From Prinsepia uniflora (taxonomy: Eukaryota; Streptophyta; Magnoliopsida; Rosales; Rosaceae), in NCBI GenBank assembly GCA_032719365.1, contig CM064867.1:63238136-63302135 (forward strand): a stretch of DNA of 64,000 nucleotides, written 5' to 3'. The notes beneath the pieces were generated by a model. The model was not told the DNA's origin and made no database searches. It saw nothing but the letters and a program-made list of their open reading frames with translations. Positions 46,877-60,000 of the stretch are shown here, in pieces (position 1 is the stretch's first letter; each line of letters begins with the position of its first letter). Made by a program: the position numbers and the translations under genes.

Positions 46877-48727
46877 ACCCGTCCTCGACATCTTAATGCC
46901 CTCAAATAACTCGTCACGATATACCTCTAAGTGTGCACATTACTCGGGGTCTCACTTCGAGTCTACCCCCAGGATCTACGACGTTTGAGAGGAATTATTC
47001 AAAATCCAGGATCTACGACGTTTGGTGGACGATCTACGGACCCAGTCCGAGACTATACCAAATATCTCACTCTTGGAATATGTTCCCTCTTGGTCACTCA
47101 TTCCAGGTAGTGGATCATGACTCTCCAGGATCAACGACGTCTGAAGGAGACCAATATGCTCATAAGGAGGGTATATACATACTAGTAAGGAAAACCACAA
47201 ATGGAACTCACGCTCGATACAACAAGTCAACTAGGCCACCAGCCCGAACTTATGACTCAACGGGGCCTCTAGACCGATTTCACATTTCAACTGGGCATTA
47301 AGCCCGAAACCTCAGGGTTAGTCACGATCCCAATCATAGTGATGCGTGTAGCCATCAGTCCAGGACCGCTCTCAATTTTGGTATGCCTCCTTGAACATAT
47401 CGCTGTCGCGACCACCTTTAGATCAGGGCGCACACATCACTGATCGATCTCCGATACCATCAGCACCCCGAAGTCGAGCCTCCAGTGGCTGCTCGACAAC
47501 GAAACGTGCATCGTGACCTCTCCGGAAGGAACACATCCCTGGTCTAGAGGCGAGCGTCATATCATCCGTCGTCGTGCACACAACACCCGTCGTGAAACCA
47601 TTTCATTTAAAATCGAAACCAAAACGCGTATAAGCACGTATAAAATTGAAAACCTCAAAATATGTGCCAATATGTAAACACACACAATTGCACTCATGGA
47701 ATCACAAAAAATGTATTAAAATACTTAAAAAATAGTTATGCATGCATCGATTCATAAAAGAAATTCCACTCACAGACCGTCCGAGCTGCCACCTCGATAC
47801 GCATACCGTACGCCTTCCCGGGCCAATCGCTGTCAGCGAGACTGCCAAACCCGTCCAAATCACTTTAGAGGGTTACTAACTACTTAATTAACCCCTCACT
47901 AAAGCCTCCTAATTTTTTAGGATTTTTAACTATTTTTAAACGCGATTCTAAACATTCAGACAACTTGAACTATATCGAGACGATGTTTGATCGACTCGAA
48001 ACCAGTCCCAAAATGTTCGATACATCGAATAGATGAAATTACATGTTGGAATTTTCCCCAAAAACCACCCCACGTGTTGTCACGCGCCGCCTGAAGGCCC
48101 TGTACATGGGCTCCACGCACCTGCACAGGGTTGTCTTCAACCTCCAGCCGACTGGGTCCGACCAGCTGGTCCAAACCAGGCTTTGCAATCCGGTCCAGCT
48201 GAACCGACGGAGCCGGTTCATGTCCCTAAACCGTCCATTCTTCGTCTGTTTTCTTCCTAACCAACTCCAGTCTTCCTAATTCGATCCTAGAAACCTATTT
48301 GTGCAGCTAAAATCACCAAAAACCAACGAAATTCTATCGCTCCAAAACTACCCTCACGGTTCAATTTTCCCAGTTTTCTCCCTGGGCTCCTCAACCGTCA
48401 ACCACCACCAAAAACCATTCCTACACCTTCTAAACAACCTAATAAACCTATTGTAATCAATAAAAACTTTCCATAATGTTTGAATCACAAAAATATGAAA
48501 ATTGGACAGAATCAGGTTCGGGTTTACCTTTGCACCTACACCGTCCACGGCGGCGCCATCCTTGGCCAGCCACCATCCTCACGGCCTCACTTCACTCTCT
48601 GGGCTTCACACAAGATCAGATGGGGAAGGGTTGGATTGCGTTGAAGGGGTTGCTCGGGTTGGTGGAATGGGGAAATGATCGAACAAAGGGGGAGGGGATA
48701 TTCATGAACGGGAAAATGATGGGGAAT

Positions 48728-48753
48728 GGATGAATGACACTTGTCATTCATCC
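48728..48753. other. LTR palindrome, co-varying copy
   Basis: Compared with 1075-1100, G to A in the left arm is matched by C to T in the right arm, keeping 12 perfect pairs. Confidence 0.85.
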
Positions 48754-49099
48754 ATTGGGTCAGTCTTAAAAATCTGGGCCTCGGTTAATGCCAAAAGTCT
48801 CTCGCCTCGTAAAATGTGCAATAGTTCGTTCGAACTTCCGTGAACCGTAACTTTTCCATCGAACGTCCAAATTCGACGTGCCACCTGTCTACAGACTTGT
48901 ATCGACTTGAACTACGTAACTGTCCTTGGCCCTCAGCCATCGGATCTCCCGAATCAAAAGTCAAATTTTTAACCTCGCCAAGGGGTAAAATCGTAATTTA
49001 ATCCTGAACGACCGTTAATCCTCAACTAATCTTCTATTATCCTCGTTAATCCGTCATTAATCTATAATTAGTCGTTAAAATTAGGGACGGGTCGTTACA

Positions 49100-49776
49100 A
49101 ACTTCCCCCTTCACGAATTTCGTCCTCGAAATTCAAACTGACCCAGTTCCACAACCAAACTGTGGAAATCCAACCGTAACCCCGCACACGAGCATTCTCG
49201 TGTAAACATACACGTCCGACACTACGCTGTACTCATCGGCACGCACTATAACTGAAGCTCCCAAAGCTCCAGCTCAACTCTCGCGAAGGCACACTTCGGC
49301 TCGTAGGTCTCATTCGAGGTATCGACGCTCGTCGATCTCACCTATCGCTCACTCTGACAGGTCAGTTATACTAAGTTGATTTTTGATCCCTTTAGTCTAC
49401 CTTTCTGACACGTTCCAACCTACACCCAGCAGGTTACAATACATACTCTCACTAAGGTTATCCTCTCCACGCTGCCATCAAGTCGACTGTTCAGCCTGAT
49501 GGTTCTTCTCATTTGACACCTAAGTTAGCTTTTCAGTCTGACGACCTTTCTTATCCGACAATCGGAACTAGTATCCTATTCAGCCTCCAATTCTGACAAC
49601 ATCCTCTAGGTCCTGCCATCACAATGGCACAAATCCTATCTCGCAGATCATCCTCAAACCTATGCCACAGGTTTAATCGACCTTGATACTTGCACGAATT
49701 AACTCTCATTTTCCCAGACCCCGACCCCAACCGGGAAGTGTGCCAATGAAGACGCTGGGCCCTAAGGGTGGTAGAT
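49100..49776 (-). other. Internal remnant of the minus-strand element
   Basis: Starts with the polypurine tract and a GAATTTCGAGGACGAAATTC-like phrase on the minus strand. The rest is C/A-rich on the + strand with no coding frame, similar in character to 57,005-60,681. It ends where a 5S-bearing LTR begins. Confidence 0.65.
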
Positions 49777-49932
49777 TGTAAGACCCGTGTCCTATAAGGA
49801 ATGGTGAACGATCCCACATTCCTGAGAGATGGAATGGTCTGGGCGGGGATTGGTGGTGTGCCTTAAAGGTATAGGCACACACCTATCCGGCGCGAGGCCT
49901 TCTGGTTGCTCACTGGCTTTGGATTCCTGTGG

Positions 49933-49996
49933 AACTCCAAAGTGAAGCGAGTGGAGGCTGGTGCAATCCCATGATGGGTGACCCACTAGGAAGTTG
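49933..49996 (+). ncRNA. 5S-rRNA-like domain 1 in LTR
   Basis: ACTCCAAAGTGAAGCGAGT at the A-box position and GATGGGTGACCC at the IE/C-box position, spaced as in 5S rRNA. The C box is degraded after GGGTGACC, so it is the poorer copy. Confidence 0.6.
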
Positions 49997-50150
49997 CACC
50001 ATGAGCTCCCGGGAACAAAACCCTTCGGCTTGGGCTAGTTCGGCCAGTAAGTCTAGAGGGGACAATATCGTTATAGGTAGAGTGGGCCGCTGCGCAACTC
50101 TGATCTAAACGAGGCCTTTTGGGAGCTTAGTGGCTTTGGGTTCGTTTGGA

Positions 50151-50220
50151 ACTCCAAAGTTAAGCGAGTTGAGGCTGGTGCAATTTCATAATGGGTGACC
50201 TCCTGGGAAGTTGCACCGTG
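50151..50220 (+). ncRNA. 5S-rRNA-like domain 2 in LTR
   Basis: The A-box region AAAGTTAAGCGAGTTGAGGC and a perfect C box GGGTGACCTCCTGGGAAGT (50,193-50,211) are kept at 5S spacing, so an RNA polymerase III internal promoter could survive. The 5' half of 5S rRNA is not recognisable, so this is not a ribosomal gene. Confidence 0.7.
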
Positions 50221-50328
50221 AGCTCTCAAAAAACAAAACTGTGAGGGCAAGGGCAAGGAGGCCCAAAGCGGACAATATCGTGCTAGATAAGTTGAGTCCT
50301 GACCGAGGAGGGTTGGCTCCTCATAGAA

Positions 50329-50340
50329 TGGTATCAGAGC
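50329..50340 (+). other. Primer-binding site, initiator tRNA-Met
   Basis: TGGTATCAGAGC directly downstream of the 5S-bearing LTR. Confidence 0.9.
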
Positions 50341-53300
50341 AGGTTTTGTGTGTCACTCCGTGCACAAATCAAGGATGTGATGCCTCTGCAGTCGTAACAG
50401 CCCGTCATCAACCTGATAGTTAGGGTAAGAATAGGTGGAGTCAGTGGAATCGAACCCTAAACCCTAGCTAGATTACATTTCACACGAGGTGTGATGGTTT
50501 AAGGATTCGATTGGCGTAGGATGCCACGTGTTTTGAGGAAGTAATTCCCAAGTAGGATCGGTATTCGTCCGAATCTAACGGCCTAGGACCGTAGTGTCAC
50601 TAGAGAGAGGATCCAGTTGACCAATAGACACTGTATGACGACCTGAGAGTCGGGACCGTCAAGTAGTCATGATGGACATGGAATAGAGCAAGGTGGAACC
50701 AATAAAGGTCAGACGTTAGGATCGTCCACGATCGAAGTATCAGGATCGGAGACTGTACTACTAGGAGCAGTCAGGTGCACGATGACCCTAGTGGAGACTG
50801 TTGGGAATAGGAATGTTGATCCTATTTGGCAAGAGATGCCATGTTCGGCGAGTCAAATCCTAGAGGGATTTCGACTGGCAGGGAATGACAGAGTAGTTGT
50901 TGTGTGGCATAATAGGATACGATTGTGACACATGGCGATTGTGTAGAATTAGGCACGAAGTATGACCGAGTCCTTGGGGGGGCCACTAACTAGGAGTCGT
51001 AGATTTACGGGGAGGCAAGATCCTCAAATTGTGGTTACTGGTTGTTTGGACACTAGTATCAGAGTACGACGACTCTTCTGAGTCGAGCGCAAGGGATCGC
51101 TCGAGCGGACGTGCTGCAGCGAGCAGAAGACTTCGCGATAACCCTAGTTGGCGAGTGATTGGACGAGTGACCAGGAGAGTGATACTTGTGGATCGGATTC
51201 CGAGGTGGACCAATTAGTGGATGTTGTGCGTTGAGTGGTTCGTATCAGGGGTGAGTTGACCGCATAGGTTTGGAATCTCGGTGGTGATGTGTGTGAGTTG
51301 TGTTTTCTTGAATTCGTGGTAGGTACCACGATCGAGGTTGGATCTGTTGGTGGTTGTTGAGAATCGGGGAACATTCATTTCGAATATGGATCGTCGGAAT
51401 AGCCGTACCCAGAGTCGTGGGATACGAGGGGGGAAGAGCCCCTCCGACCCAAGCAGAGATAAGTGGCGATTTCTTGGTTTGAGTAGAGTTTCTGGATGGA
51501 TTTGATTCGCACTCCGTGTGGTGGTGATATGATGACGTTAATGAGGAGAGACGACGAGCCACGATCTGAGGATAGCTCAGTCGTGATGTGCCCTTAGTAA
51601 GGTTCTACCACTACACGATGAGAAGGATTCGTCGGCTAGTGTATTTTCTTGGGAATCGTGTTGGAGATGGTTTTGTTGAATGCGGTTAACCATACCTCCT
51701 GAGTTTTGTGTATGCGTGTTTGAGGAGAAATTTGATGGTGAGAAATAGAATGGGTCACTACAGTATTTTTCGACAGTTGTTGTTGGTCGGAAAGAATAGA
51801 CAATGCGAGTACTGTCGTGGAACTTAGTGACAGGTTGGTCTGATGGTGAGATTTAGAGGTGTGTCCGAAGAGTTGAGCGGTACATCGGATTAGGATGAAT
51901 CAACATCCTTTTGGATGTGCATAAACGATCATAAACAGATAGGCGAGTTGGATTAATTACAAACACGTAGATGATGTCCGAGTAAGTTGAGAACTTAGAC
52001 TTAGTTTGTGATCAAGTTCAGTAGACGTGCCCTAGAGTGGTAAACAGGTGAGTTCGATGGGCACGGAGCGGGACAGAGAGAATCCCGAGTAGCACAGTGT
52101 GAGGTATACTCGATACCTGGATTGGCGGTGCAAAATTTGGCCTATACTTGGATTGCCGAGGTATGTGCTATACCTAGATGGATGACAGGCACCCTAGTTC
52201 ATTATGGACGAACGACATGAGTGTTAGGTGCTGGAATTTGATCCCGTAAGGATTGGGACGTGCGAATTAGGTTACCGACGTGAACGGCGATGGAACAAGC
52301 TGAAGAGAATCAATGGAAGTTTTTAGTTCTGAAGGGAAGGATTAAGCATTACAGTAATTATCATAGAATACTCTTAGTCGGAGTAGGAGGACTTCTAGCT
52401 CAGTCATTGGAAAAGTTAAGTATGCTTCCAACATGGTTGCAACTACCCTCGATCTCGAAGTAGATGAAGGTGACTTCTCGTTTTCTGCTCTTTAGCAGAT
52501 AATGTTGGATGCCGGAGGATGACATAGGATGAACTTTGATGTCATCATCTTCGACTTTCCTCATGTGGGTCGATGAGGAAGGAGACGACATCTAAGGATT
52601 CAAAGAGGGTGTAAGAACTGAACACCTATGCTATGGGTCAAATTTGAGTGATTTGGAGATCATATGATTCTTGGTGTTACTGGATGTGACAGATCGAGTA
52701 GCATAAGGATGATCGAGATGACGGAAGTGACTGTGATGACTGTGAGGGATTTAGACCGAGGTCTGGTCATCATTGGAGTGAATTTCCTTGCTGATTATGC
52801 TAAGCTAAGAGCAGAGGAGAACCATATTTTTAGACAATTGAGTAATCCCTTAGCATAGTTAGTGAGATGACAGGACAGATAATGGATTTGGGAGAAATGT
52901 GAGACGAGGACGATACGTAGATATCGATTAGAAAGAAATGAATAGCTGATGCCTCGAGTTGAACTTAAGAATAGGGATTGCGTTGGATTGAGGCTGGCTC
53001 ATGACAAACGTTTGAGTAACAAACCGAAGAGTACTATGATCGGATTCGTTCTGACATATTGGTATGGTGACTAGACGTCGAATGTTGTGTGCTCGAGCAA
53101 AGTTGTTAGAGAAGGTTCGGAGATTAGATGAGCCGAGAGCTCAGGGTCGTGAGGGCTAGAGGAACCCCAGTGACTGTGTGTGGTTTCTGCGGAGACAAGT
53201 ATTCGATTGGGGTCCAGATACACCCAGCATGGGTGAGACGTCGATTGTGTGTCGATAGGACGAATAGTATGATCGTCGAGACTCGAGGTGAGTCCAGGTG

Positions 53301-53356
53301 TCAGTGGAGATCGCTGAGAGATGTGAGATACGATACGAGGACTCGAGAGTGAGTTT
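50341..53356 (+). other. Internal region downstream of the 5S-bearing LTR
   Basis: About 3 kb, G-rich on the + strand, like the internal region of the + gag-only element and unlike the flanking minus element. There is no long frame. Two weak protein-like traces: MDRRNSRTQSRGIRGGKSP at about 51,386 (gag-start-like) and DRGLVIIGVNFLADYAKL at about 52,757-52,810, which resembles the strand-helix after the active site of Ty3/gypsy proteases. A decayed larger retroelement is the best reading. Confidence 0.45.
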
Positions 53357-53457
53357 AGACTTACTGGCCGAACTAGCCCAGGTCGAAGGGTTTTTTTTCT
53401 CGGGAGCTCACGGTGCAACTTCGTAATGGGTCACCCATCATGGGATTGCACCAGCCT
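53357..53457 (-). repeat. Inverted fragment of the 5S-bearing LTR
   Basis: The reverse complement aligns with 49,947-50,050 (domain 1 and its downstream flank to GGCTAGTTCGGCCAGTAA). Similarity stops sharply at both sides. On the right it joins, at CCTCCA/CGGCGGAGCC, the middle of a minus-strand LTR whose first half is missing. Confidence 0.8.
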
Positions 53458-53970
53458 CCACGGCGGAGCCGGTTCAGGCCCCTAAACCGTCCATTCTTCG
53501 TCTGTTTTCTTCCTAACCAATTCCAATCTTCCTAATTCGATCCTAGAAACATATTTATGCAACTAAAGTCACCAAAAACCCACGAAATCCCATCGGTCCA
53601 AAACTTCCCTCACGGTTCAATTTTCCCAGTTTTCTCCCTGTTCCTCAGCCGTCAACCACCACCAAAACCCATCCCTGCACCTTCTAAACAACCTAATAAA
53701 CCTATTTTAATCAATAAAAACTGTCCATAACGTTTGGATAACGAAAATATGAAAATTGAACATAATCGGGTTCAGGTCTACCTCTGTACCTCCGCGGTCC
53801 ACGACGGCACCGTCCTTGGCAGCCACCATCCTCACTCCCTCATTTCACTCCCTGGGCTACACACAAGATCATATGGGGAAGGGTTGGATTGGGTTGAAAG
53901 GGTTGCCCGGGTTGGTGGAATGGGGAAATGATCGAACAAAGGGGGAGGGGATATGCATGAATGGGAAAAT
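53458..53970 (-). mobile_element. Truncated minus LTR, first part (continues at 63,659)
   Basis: Aligns with 48,205-48,716 of the LTR at 46,434-49,099, and so is probably the 5' LTR of the same element. About 1.77 kb of its left part is missing at the junction with the inverted 5S fragment. It is then interrupted by a complete element; the alignment resumes at 63,659. Confidence 0.85.
53966..53970. repeat. Target-site duplication AAAAT, left
   Basis: Identical to 63,659-63,663. The uninterrupted relative at 48,710-48,725 has a single AAAAT at this point, confirming it as an insertion site. Confidence 0.95.
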
Positions 53971-56900
53971 TGACACGACCTACCCCCAATCCCCCGGGAT
54001 TAAGGGCTAAGCCATGCTCCCGTCTAACTTGTGTGCTACATGAAGGCTAAACCGATGTCCAACCTCCACGTAACACGTAAGCTAGAGAAGGGATTCCCAA
54101 GAAAACCGTCCAAAAATATTCGGACTTCCCAGAGCTCGCAGAATCTACTGTGGATAGCATGTGTGTGATGTCTCCGTCTCTCTCTAACAACAGCCCGCAC
54201 CACATCAAACCTAGAGGGTATCGAAATCAAAAAAGACTGTTAGTGGACAAAAATAACTAATACGTTCAGAAAATAGTTTATAAGAATTTGCATTTATACT
54301 CTCCACGAAAAACCAATGCATGCATATGAAAACCTTTTCATAAAACCATTTCATATCCAAATAAGAAAACCATCAATGAAATCCGGGATCATTTCCTTTT
54401 TCTCAAATTCGTAACTCAATCCAGGGCCTCAACCCAAAATAATAAATCAATCATCAAAGTACGAGAACTCAGCCCAAAACTCATTAAATCCAAATCATCC
54501 TGGACCTTGCCCAAAACATCTGAAAACCAGTAAAAAAACCAAAGTAAAATATCAATCAATCAAGTTGCTGGATCTCAAACGCGCCGAGTCTTTAAACTCA
54601 AAACACAAGCGCATAATAAGGCCTTCCCGGGATATCAACGAGTCTTTAAACTCAAAACACAATCAACAGGCCTCGTGGGATATCACAATAACCGAGTCTT
54701 TAAACTCAAAACATATCAATCCAGGGCCCTCCCCCGTTAATCAACCTAGTCTTTAAACTCAAAACCAGTTCCAGCCGTATCCGGGTCTTTAAACCCCAAA
54801 CCAAGATTCAACGGATCTTTAAACCAAAACCAAGTGGAAATCATACAAAGCCATATCCGAATTCGCAATCATGATTCCGTAAGTCGGCATCCTGAATCGT
54901 CATTCTGAACCCAAATCCAGAAATTCACTTTCAAAAACCAAATCCCGAATCATCAATTCTGAAATCCAGTTCCAAAACCCGAAATCATGTTTATCGAAAT
55001 CACTTTTATGAACAGGACCTGAAGCCCGAAATCACTTTCCAAAATCCATTATAAATCATTAAAATCAATCATATCTCAAATCCCAAATCATCATATCGAA
55101 ACCATGATCAAATCATAGCAGAAAATCATATCTCGTAAAACGTGCAATTCCGTAAATATCTCAAAATACGTGAAAAACCGTAAAGAATCAAGATCATAAT
55201 CATAAACATATAAATTACTTATAGAACACATATAAAACATTTAAGCATGCATCTTAAGTTAGAAAGCAAAGTCCACTCACAGACCGTTCGCGTCACCGCC
55301 TTGATACGCGCGCAATTACGCTTTCCATGCTAATCCACTATCACTAGCTTTCCCGAACCTGTCCAAATCCCATAATAAGGTCACTAACTACTTCACATTG
55401 CTTCTACTAAAGCCCTGTAATTTTCCCAAATTTTTAACTATTTTTAAACTAGTCTTTAAATCTTCGGACATCCCGAAAGCTATCGAAACGATGTCCAATC
55501 GACTCGAAACCAGTTCCAAAATGTTCGTTACATCGATTACATCATTTCTGATGTTGAAAACTTCCCAATCAGAGGCACCACGCTCCCTCAGGCGCCGCCC
55601 AAAGGGGCTACACGTGGCCCTCACGCGCAGCACTGTTCATTGTCTTCAAGCTCAGTCAAACCCGGTTCAGATCGGTCCGGTTCAGACTGGTCCAACCCGA
55701 ACCGGCGTGGGCGGTTCGACCCAGTAATTCCTTCGTTTTTGGTCCAATTTCAATTCTAATTGGTCCTATAGTTTCTTCTAAGTTTTTCCTATCGATCTAT
55801 AACCTTAAAACTTGAACTTTAGGTCCAGAAGTTACCTTCCAAAGCAAAGATCAAATCCAAGTTCTTCCTCCTCTGTGTTCTTGCTTCTCCGGCCAACGTT
55901 GGCCATAGTTTCGAGTCTTATGTACTCACCTGACCTTCTAGATCATGACCCAATTAATCAAATCGATCGACAAGCAATAATTCATGAGTTGCCATTTTTG
56001 AATTTAAACAAAGGATCATGGGTTTTAGCTCTTCTCGCTGTCGTGGGCCACCGCCATGGCAACCACCATCAACTACTCAACCCCCTTTCCAACTTCCATT
56101 CATACTTCATGGCCAAAGAAGAAAGATCAAAGGACTTGGGGAGGTAGGCTGGTCCACGGTCTCTGTTCACTCTCCACGGCTTTAGGACCATCGTCTGCGA
56201 CGGTACTCCCCGGTGTCTCCAACCTTATCGTCTAATCCTCCCCTTCAAATTTCATGTTCAAAACACGGGCCAAGGAAGTCGTTTTGAAGGTGTTTGTAAG
56301 GTTGGTTTCTCACTGGTTTACTGACACACACACACAATAGGACTCTGTTTTTCCACTTCACCCGTCCACACACACACACCCCGGTGTTAAATTCAAATGA
56401 AGGCGGTGGAAAGGGTTCTACTGCCTTCCAGAGAGGGACATGTGTCCAAAATCTGGTGGTCACAACATCCCAAAAATGCCAAATGTCCCAATTTTACTCG
56501 GCATAGATCCCTAAGGCCTCACTTGACAAAAAAGCCCCTGCCTTCACAAATTACCATCTTGCCCTTCATGTTCCTAGACCCGTAACTCTGTCGTCCGAAC
56601 TCCAATGGACGCATGCCGCCTGTCGTTGTATTCAGGGGATCGAGACCTACCTAACGGTCCTTGAACTTCATGAAAAAGCCGTGTCGTATAAAACTCAACT
56701 AATTGCCCATGTTTAATCAAATTACCAAAATACCCCAAATCTTCCGAACATCAAAACTTTTTCCTCGGTTGTCGGAATCGGACGTGTCACCTGTCTATGA
56801 ACTCATGACGTCACGAACTACGTCACAGTCATCGATCAAAGTCCATTTGACTGCTTGAACTAAAAGTTAACATTTTGCCCATTCTAGGGGCAAAATCGTC

Positions 56901-57004
56901 ATTTAGCACCGTCCGTCCGAAATCACCCAACTAATCACCGATTAACTTCACTAATCCATCATTAACCACTAATCTAATCCCGATTTCCAGGACAGGTCGT
57001 TACA
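53971..57004 (-). repeat. 3' LTR of the complete minus element
   Basis: 3034 bases, TGACACGACC... to ...GACAGGTCGTTACA. It holds repeated GAGTCTTTAAACTCAAAAC phrases (54,587-54,765), the RY motif (54,316-54,325), and (AC)n pieces at about 56,322-56,377. A 111-codon antisense frame (55,812-56,147) is repeated in the other LTR and is not treated as a gene. Confidence 0.93.
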
Positions 57005-60000
57005 ATCTCCCCTCTTAAATAATTTCATCCCCGAAATTCCGAATAATGTTCGTCTGTAACTCATTGGGGGAATCCAGCTAATCTCACACCTGGGTCTCCA
57101 ACCCGGTGTCCATCACCTGCCAATCTGGCCTTATCCTGACGGTTCCCAAACTGCCACCACGTCTCTGCCAGGCAAACCAACTCAATCAACATTCGATCCA
57201 TCTGACAATCATCTCATTCTCACGAAGGTCAACACATGCCAATTCGTACCCAAGGTACCTCTAATGTCACACCAGCCGACACTTATGGCTTAACCAACAC
57301 TAGGTACGCCACAACACACTACTACCAGTCTCATCATCCTTGATCCTTTTTGGAGTCAAGCGTACCTCGTACCCATCACTTCAGTAGATCGAGTGAGTTT
57401 TCCATCAATAGGCACAAATCTCAAGTACACCAATTCACAAGACGGCATCTACCAACCTTAGTACTTCTATTCTTCAATATCCGTACAATGATCCATACTA
57501 CTTCCATCAATTATCCACGCCGACCTTACTGAAGTCGCAACGTATACGCTCATACCATGAACCCCACCAATAATCTCACTGGTGGTTCCACTAATCACCA
57601 ACACAACCAAGCTGTGGGAACACCATCCACGTTCCACACTCCCTGTCCGCAACTGGACCCTTTCACATACCTGTTTAATCATGATCATATATCTCAATGT
57701 CAGGGTCCCACCAGCCACTCATGGCTCTGAGCATCCAGCTCACATAAGTGCTGACTCCTACCAACCAGTCAGATTACTCAGGATCACTCGGATCCAGTCC
57801 ATATCTCAACCGCTCAACCACATTGAATCTATTTCGATTTAGCAAGACGACCAACAACATACCGCGGCACCAAGAAGATTACCAACACCTCTATCAGAAC
57901 ATTATGATGCCTATCCAATCGCATCGGAATGGTTCCGACCACTGTATAACCAGCACGTACACATTCCAAGTAAATGTACCAAACACAGGCAATCACAACC
58001 CTACAAAATTTTGACCAAACAGAGATATTTTAGAATACCTCAATCAAAGAGATCATATAGTATATCCTCAAGTACTTCCAATGACATCCTACGATAAGTC
58101 CATCAATCAACCACATCGACATCAGCCAAGCTCTACTACAACCAAGGTCCATCCAACAACACCATAGTGTACCTGTCACCCTCACAGTGTATCTCCAGGG
58201 CACACAAACATCCTCGTAACCATACTGATTACCACCTACCTACAAGCCAATCACGCTTCACTTTTGTAGTCTGTCGGTACTACAAGTCTTCCGGGGAAGT
58301 CCAACTCAAGTCCCTTCTGAGTATCCCGGTCTCCTGGGTCTCCCGACCAATATGAACCCCAATCATCTCAATTACGTACACAGGGCAGACCCAACACTAG
58401 ATCCAAAACCAAAACCAATAAGTATGCGAGATGGAGCACACACGTCCTGCACAACTCCAAGATGGTCAAGATATCCAACCTATGTCTCACATACGATCCT
58501 CCTGATCCACAACAACTCAATCTTGAGCCAGAAGCGATCCAATCCCGATCCACTCAATCCTAAGTGGATCCCACTTACTATGTATTAGACCACCACATCG
58601 AATCCAATCGACCACGAATACCAAACGTCTAGCGACTCGTCTAGATTGTGGGTTCTCTTCAATAACCTCATATCGATCAGTTATAGTCACTCCTTATTCT
58701 CTTTTTCCTTAGTCCCTTCTTTCGTCACTATACCACAAAACTTACAATGGTCCACCACCATGACATCACAAGTCAGCCTACTGTAATCCAACTTAACACA
58801 ATCCATGACACTCGCCATATATGCCAAACAGGACGTCACCAAGTACTCTCTCTACTCCTGAACACCTCCACATGTGTCCAAGATCAAGGTGGGGTCACAA
58901 CGCCTGAAGGTCCTTCAATGAGTCCTCAAATCGACTACGAAGTATCCATCTCTCATACTCGACATCTAACACCAACTCGGAATCAACACACATCTCATCG
59001 TCTAAACTACAACATCTCCTGACTTCGAGAATCCAATCATGGGATGTCATCCCCAACAAGTATACCACCTCTGGACTAACCGTCCAACGTCAACTCCTTT
59101 GCTGCACTTAGGAAATCCACAACTCATATGGATCACAACCACGTGTCCATAACCAAACCAACTCACCGACCAACTCGCATGTCGGTTATCACTGTTTATG
59201 CACATCCAAAAAGGTTGTCAATCATCACTCCTTATGATGATCGCGTCGCAACCTTTTCGTGGTTTAACTTCAATCATCACAAAGGTCCGAATCACCAACT
59301 CTTGGGCACACAATCAACGATCACGAACCTTGGACTCCTCAGTCACTATCTGTGAAGGCATCGAGCACCATTCTCAGAGAATCATCAAGTACCAGCCTCG
59401 GCATCACCACATTCCAACCCCGGTATATGCTGATACATCCAACATTTAATGCCTCATTCGTCGCATCATATACTAGCTACGAAAACCAACTCACTCATGC
59501 TCAACCCGACCATACCAACCTAGCCCGATCAAACACGAAGCATAGGTCCACTGCGCTACTCTGATCCACCTAACGGCATCCTGACCGTTCGTACTGAAAC
59601 ATGACCTACCAATGGTCATCATATATCCCAACTTGGTTAGCGGTTCCTCCTACCAGACACTGGCACCCCACAACTGGCCACAACCTCAACTCACGAGGTA
59701 TCCATCCTACCGCGCACAAGCATCCCAGCTCGTGGCACATCAGTTCCGATCTAGGCCTCACAACACACTAATCCCGAACCTCCGCTCGTACCGAGCCAAA
59801 ACCTTCAATCTACGTTTGGGTCGGGGGAACTGACCTCCCGTGTAATCCACAACTCTGAGCAACTCAATGCTCAACCAAATGCCATAATCTCATTGGACTC
59901 GTCCAAATCCATCGACCAAGCTATCCGATACCTCAGCTGCACCCCAGCAGCACCATCTCTAATCCGGCCGTAAGTTAGTCCAAGGCACAACGACTAACTA

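Larger units (their letters stand above)
46434..49099 (-). mobile_element. LTR (3' LTR) of a minus-strand element
   Basis: 2666 bases, TGACAGGATCCGTCCC... to ...GGGACGGGTCGTTACA. It is followed at once by ACTTCCCCCTTCACG, a polypurine tract on the minus strand, so it is the 3' LTR of an element extending right. A mixed (CA)n/(TA)n microsatellite lies at 46,825-46,876. Its palindrome (48,728-48,753) has the co-varied arms GGATGAATGACA and TGTCATTCATCC. Confidence 0.9.
49777..50323 (+). mobile_element. Cassandra-type LTR carrying two 5S-rRNA-like domains
   Basis: Begins TGTAAGACCCGTGTCC and ends CTCCTCA, five bases before a perfect initiator tRNA-Met primer-binding site. It contains two domains that align without gaps over about 53 bases with the 3' half of plant 5S rRNA (from ACTCC...AGTTAAGCG to GGGTGACCTCC). 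Cassandra elements are known to carry such 5S sequences in their LTRs. Two domains in one LTR, about 217 bases apart, is unusual; classic LTRs are 240-350 bases with one. The internal region that follows is also far longer than in Cassandra. Confidence 0.75.

Noticed and set aside
50151..50220. A 5S ribosomal RNA gene
   Set aside because: Only the 3' half matches 5S rRNA and it is embedded in an LTR next to a primer-binding site, as in Cassandra elements.
55812..56147. A 111-codon ORF also found at 62,494-62,829 as a conserved gene
   Set aside because: The two lie at equivalent places in the paired LTRs of one element, on the antisense strand, so their similarity is just LTR identity.
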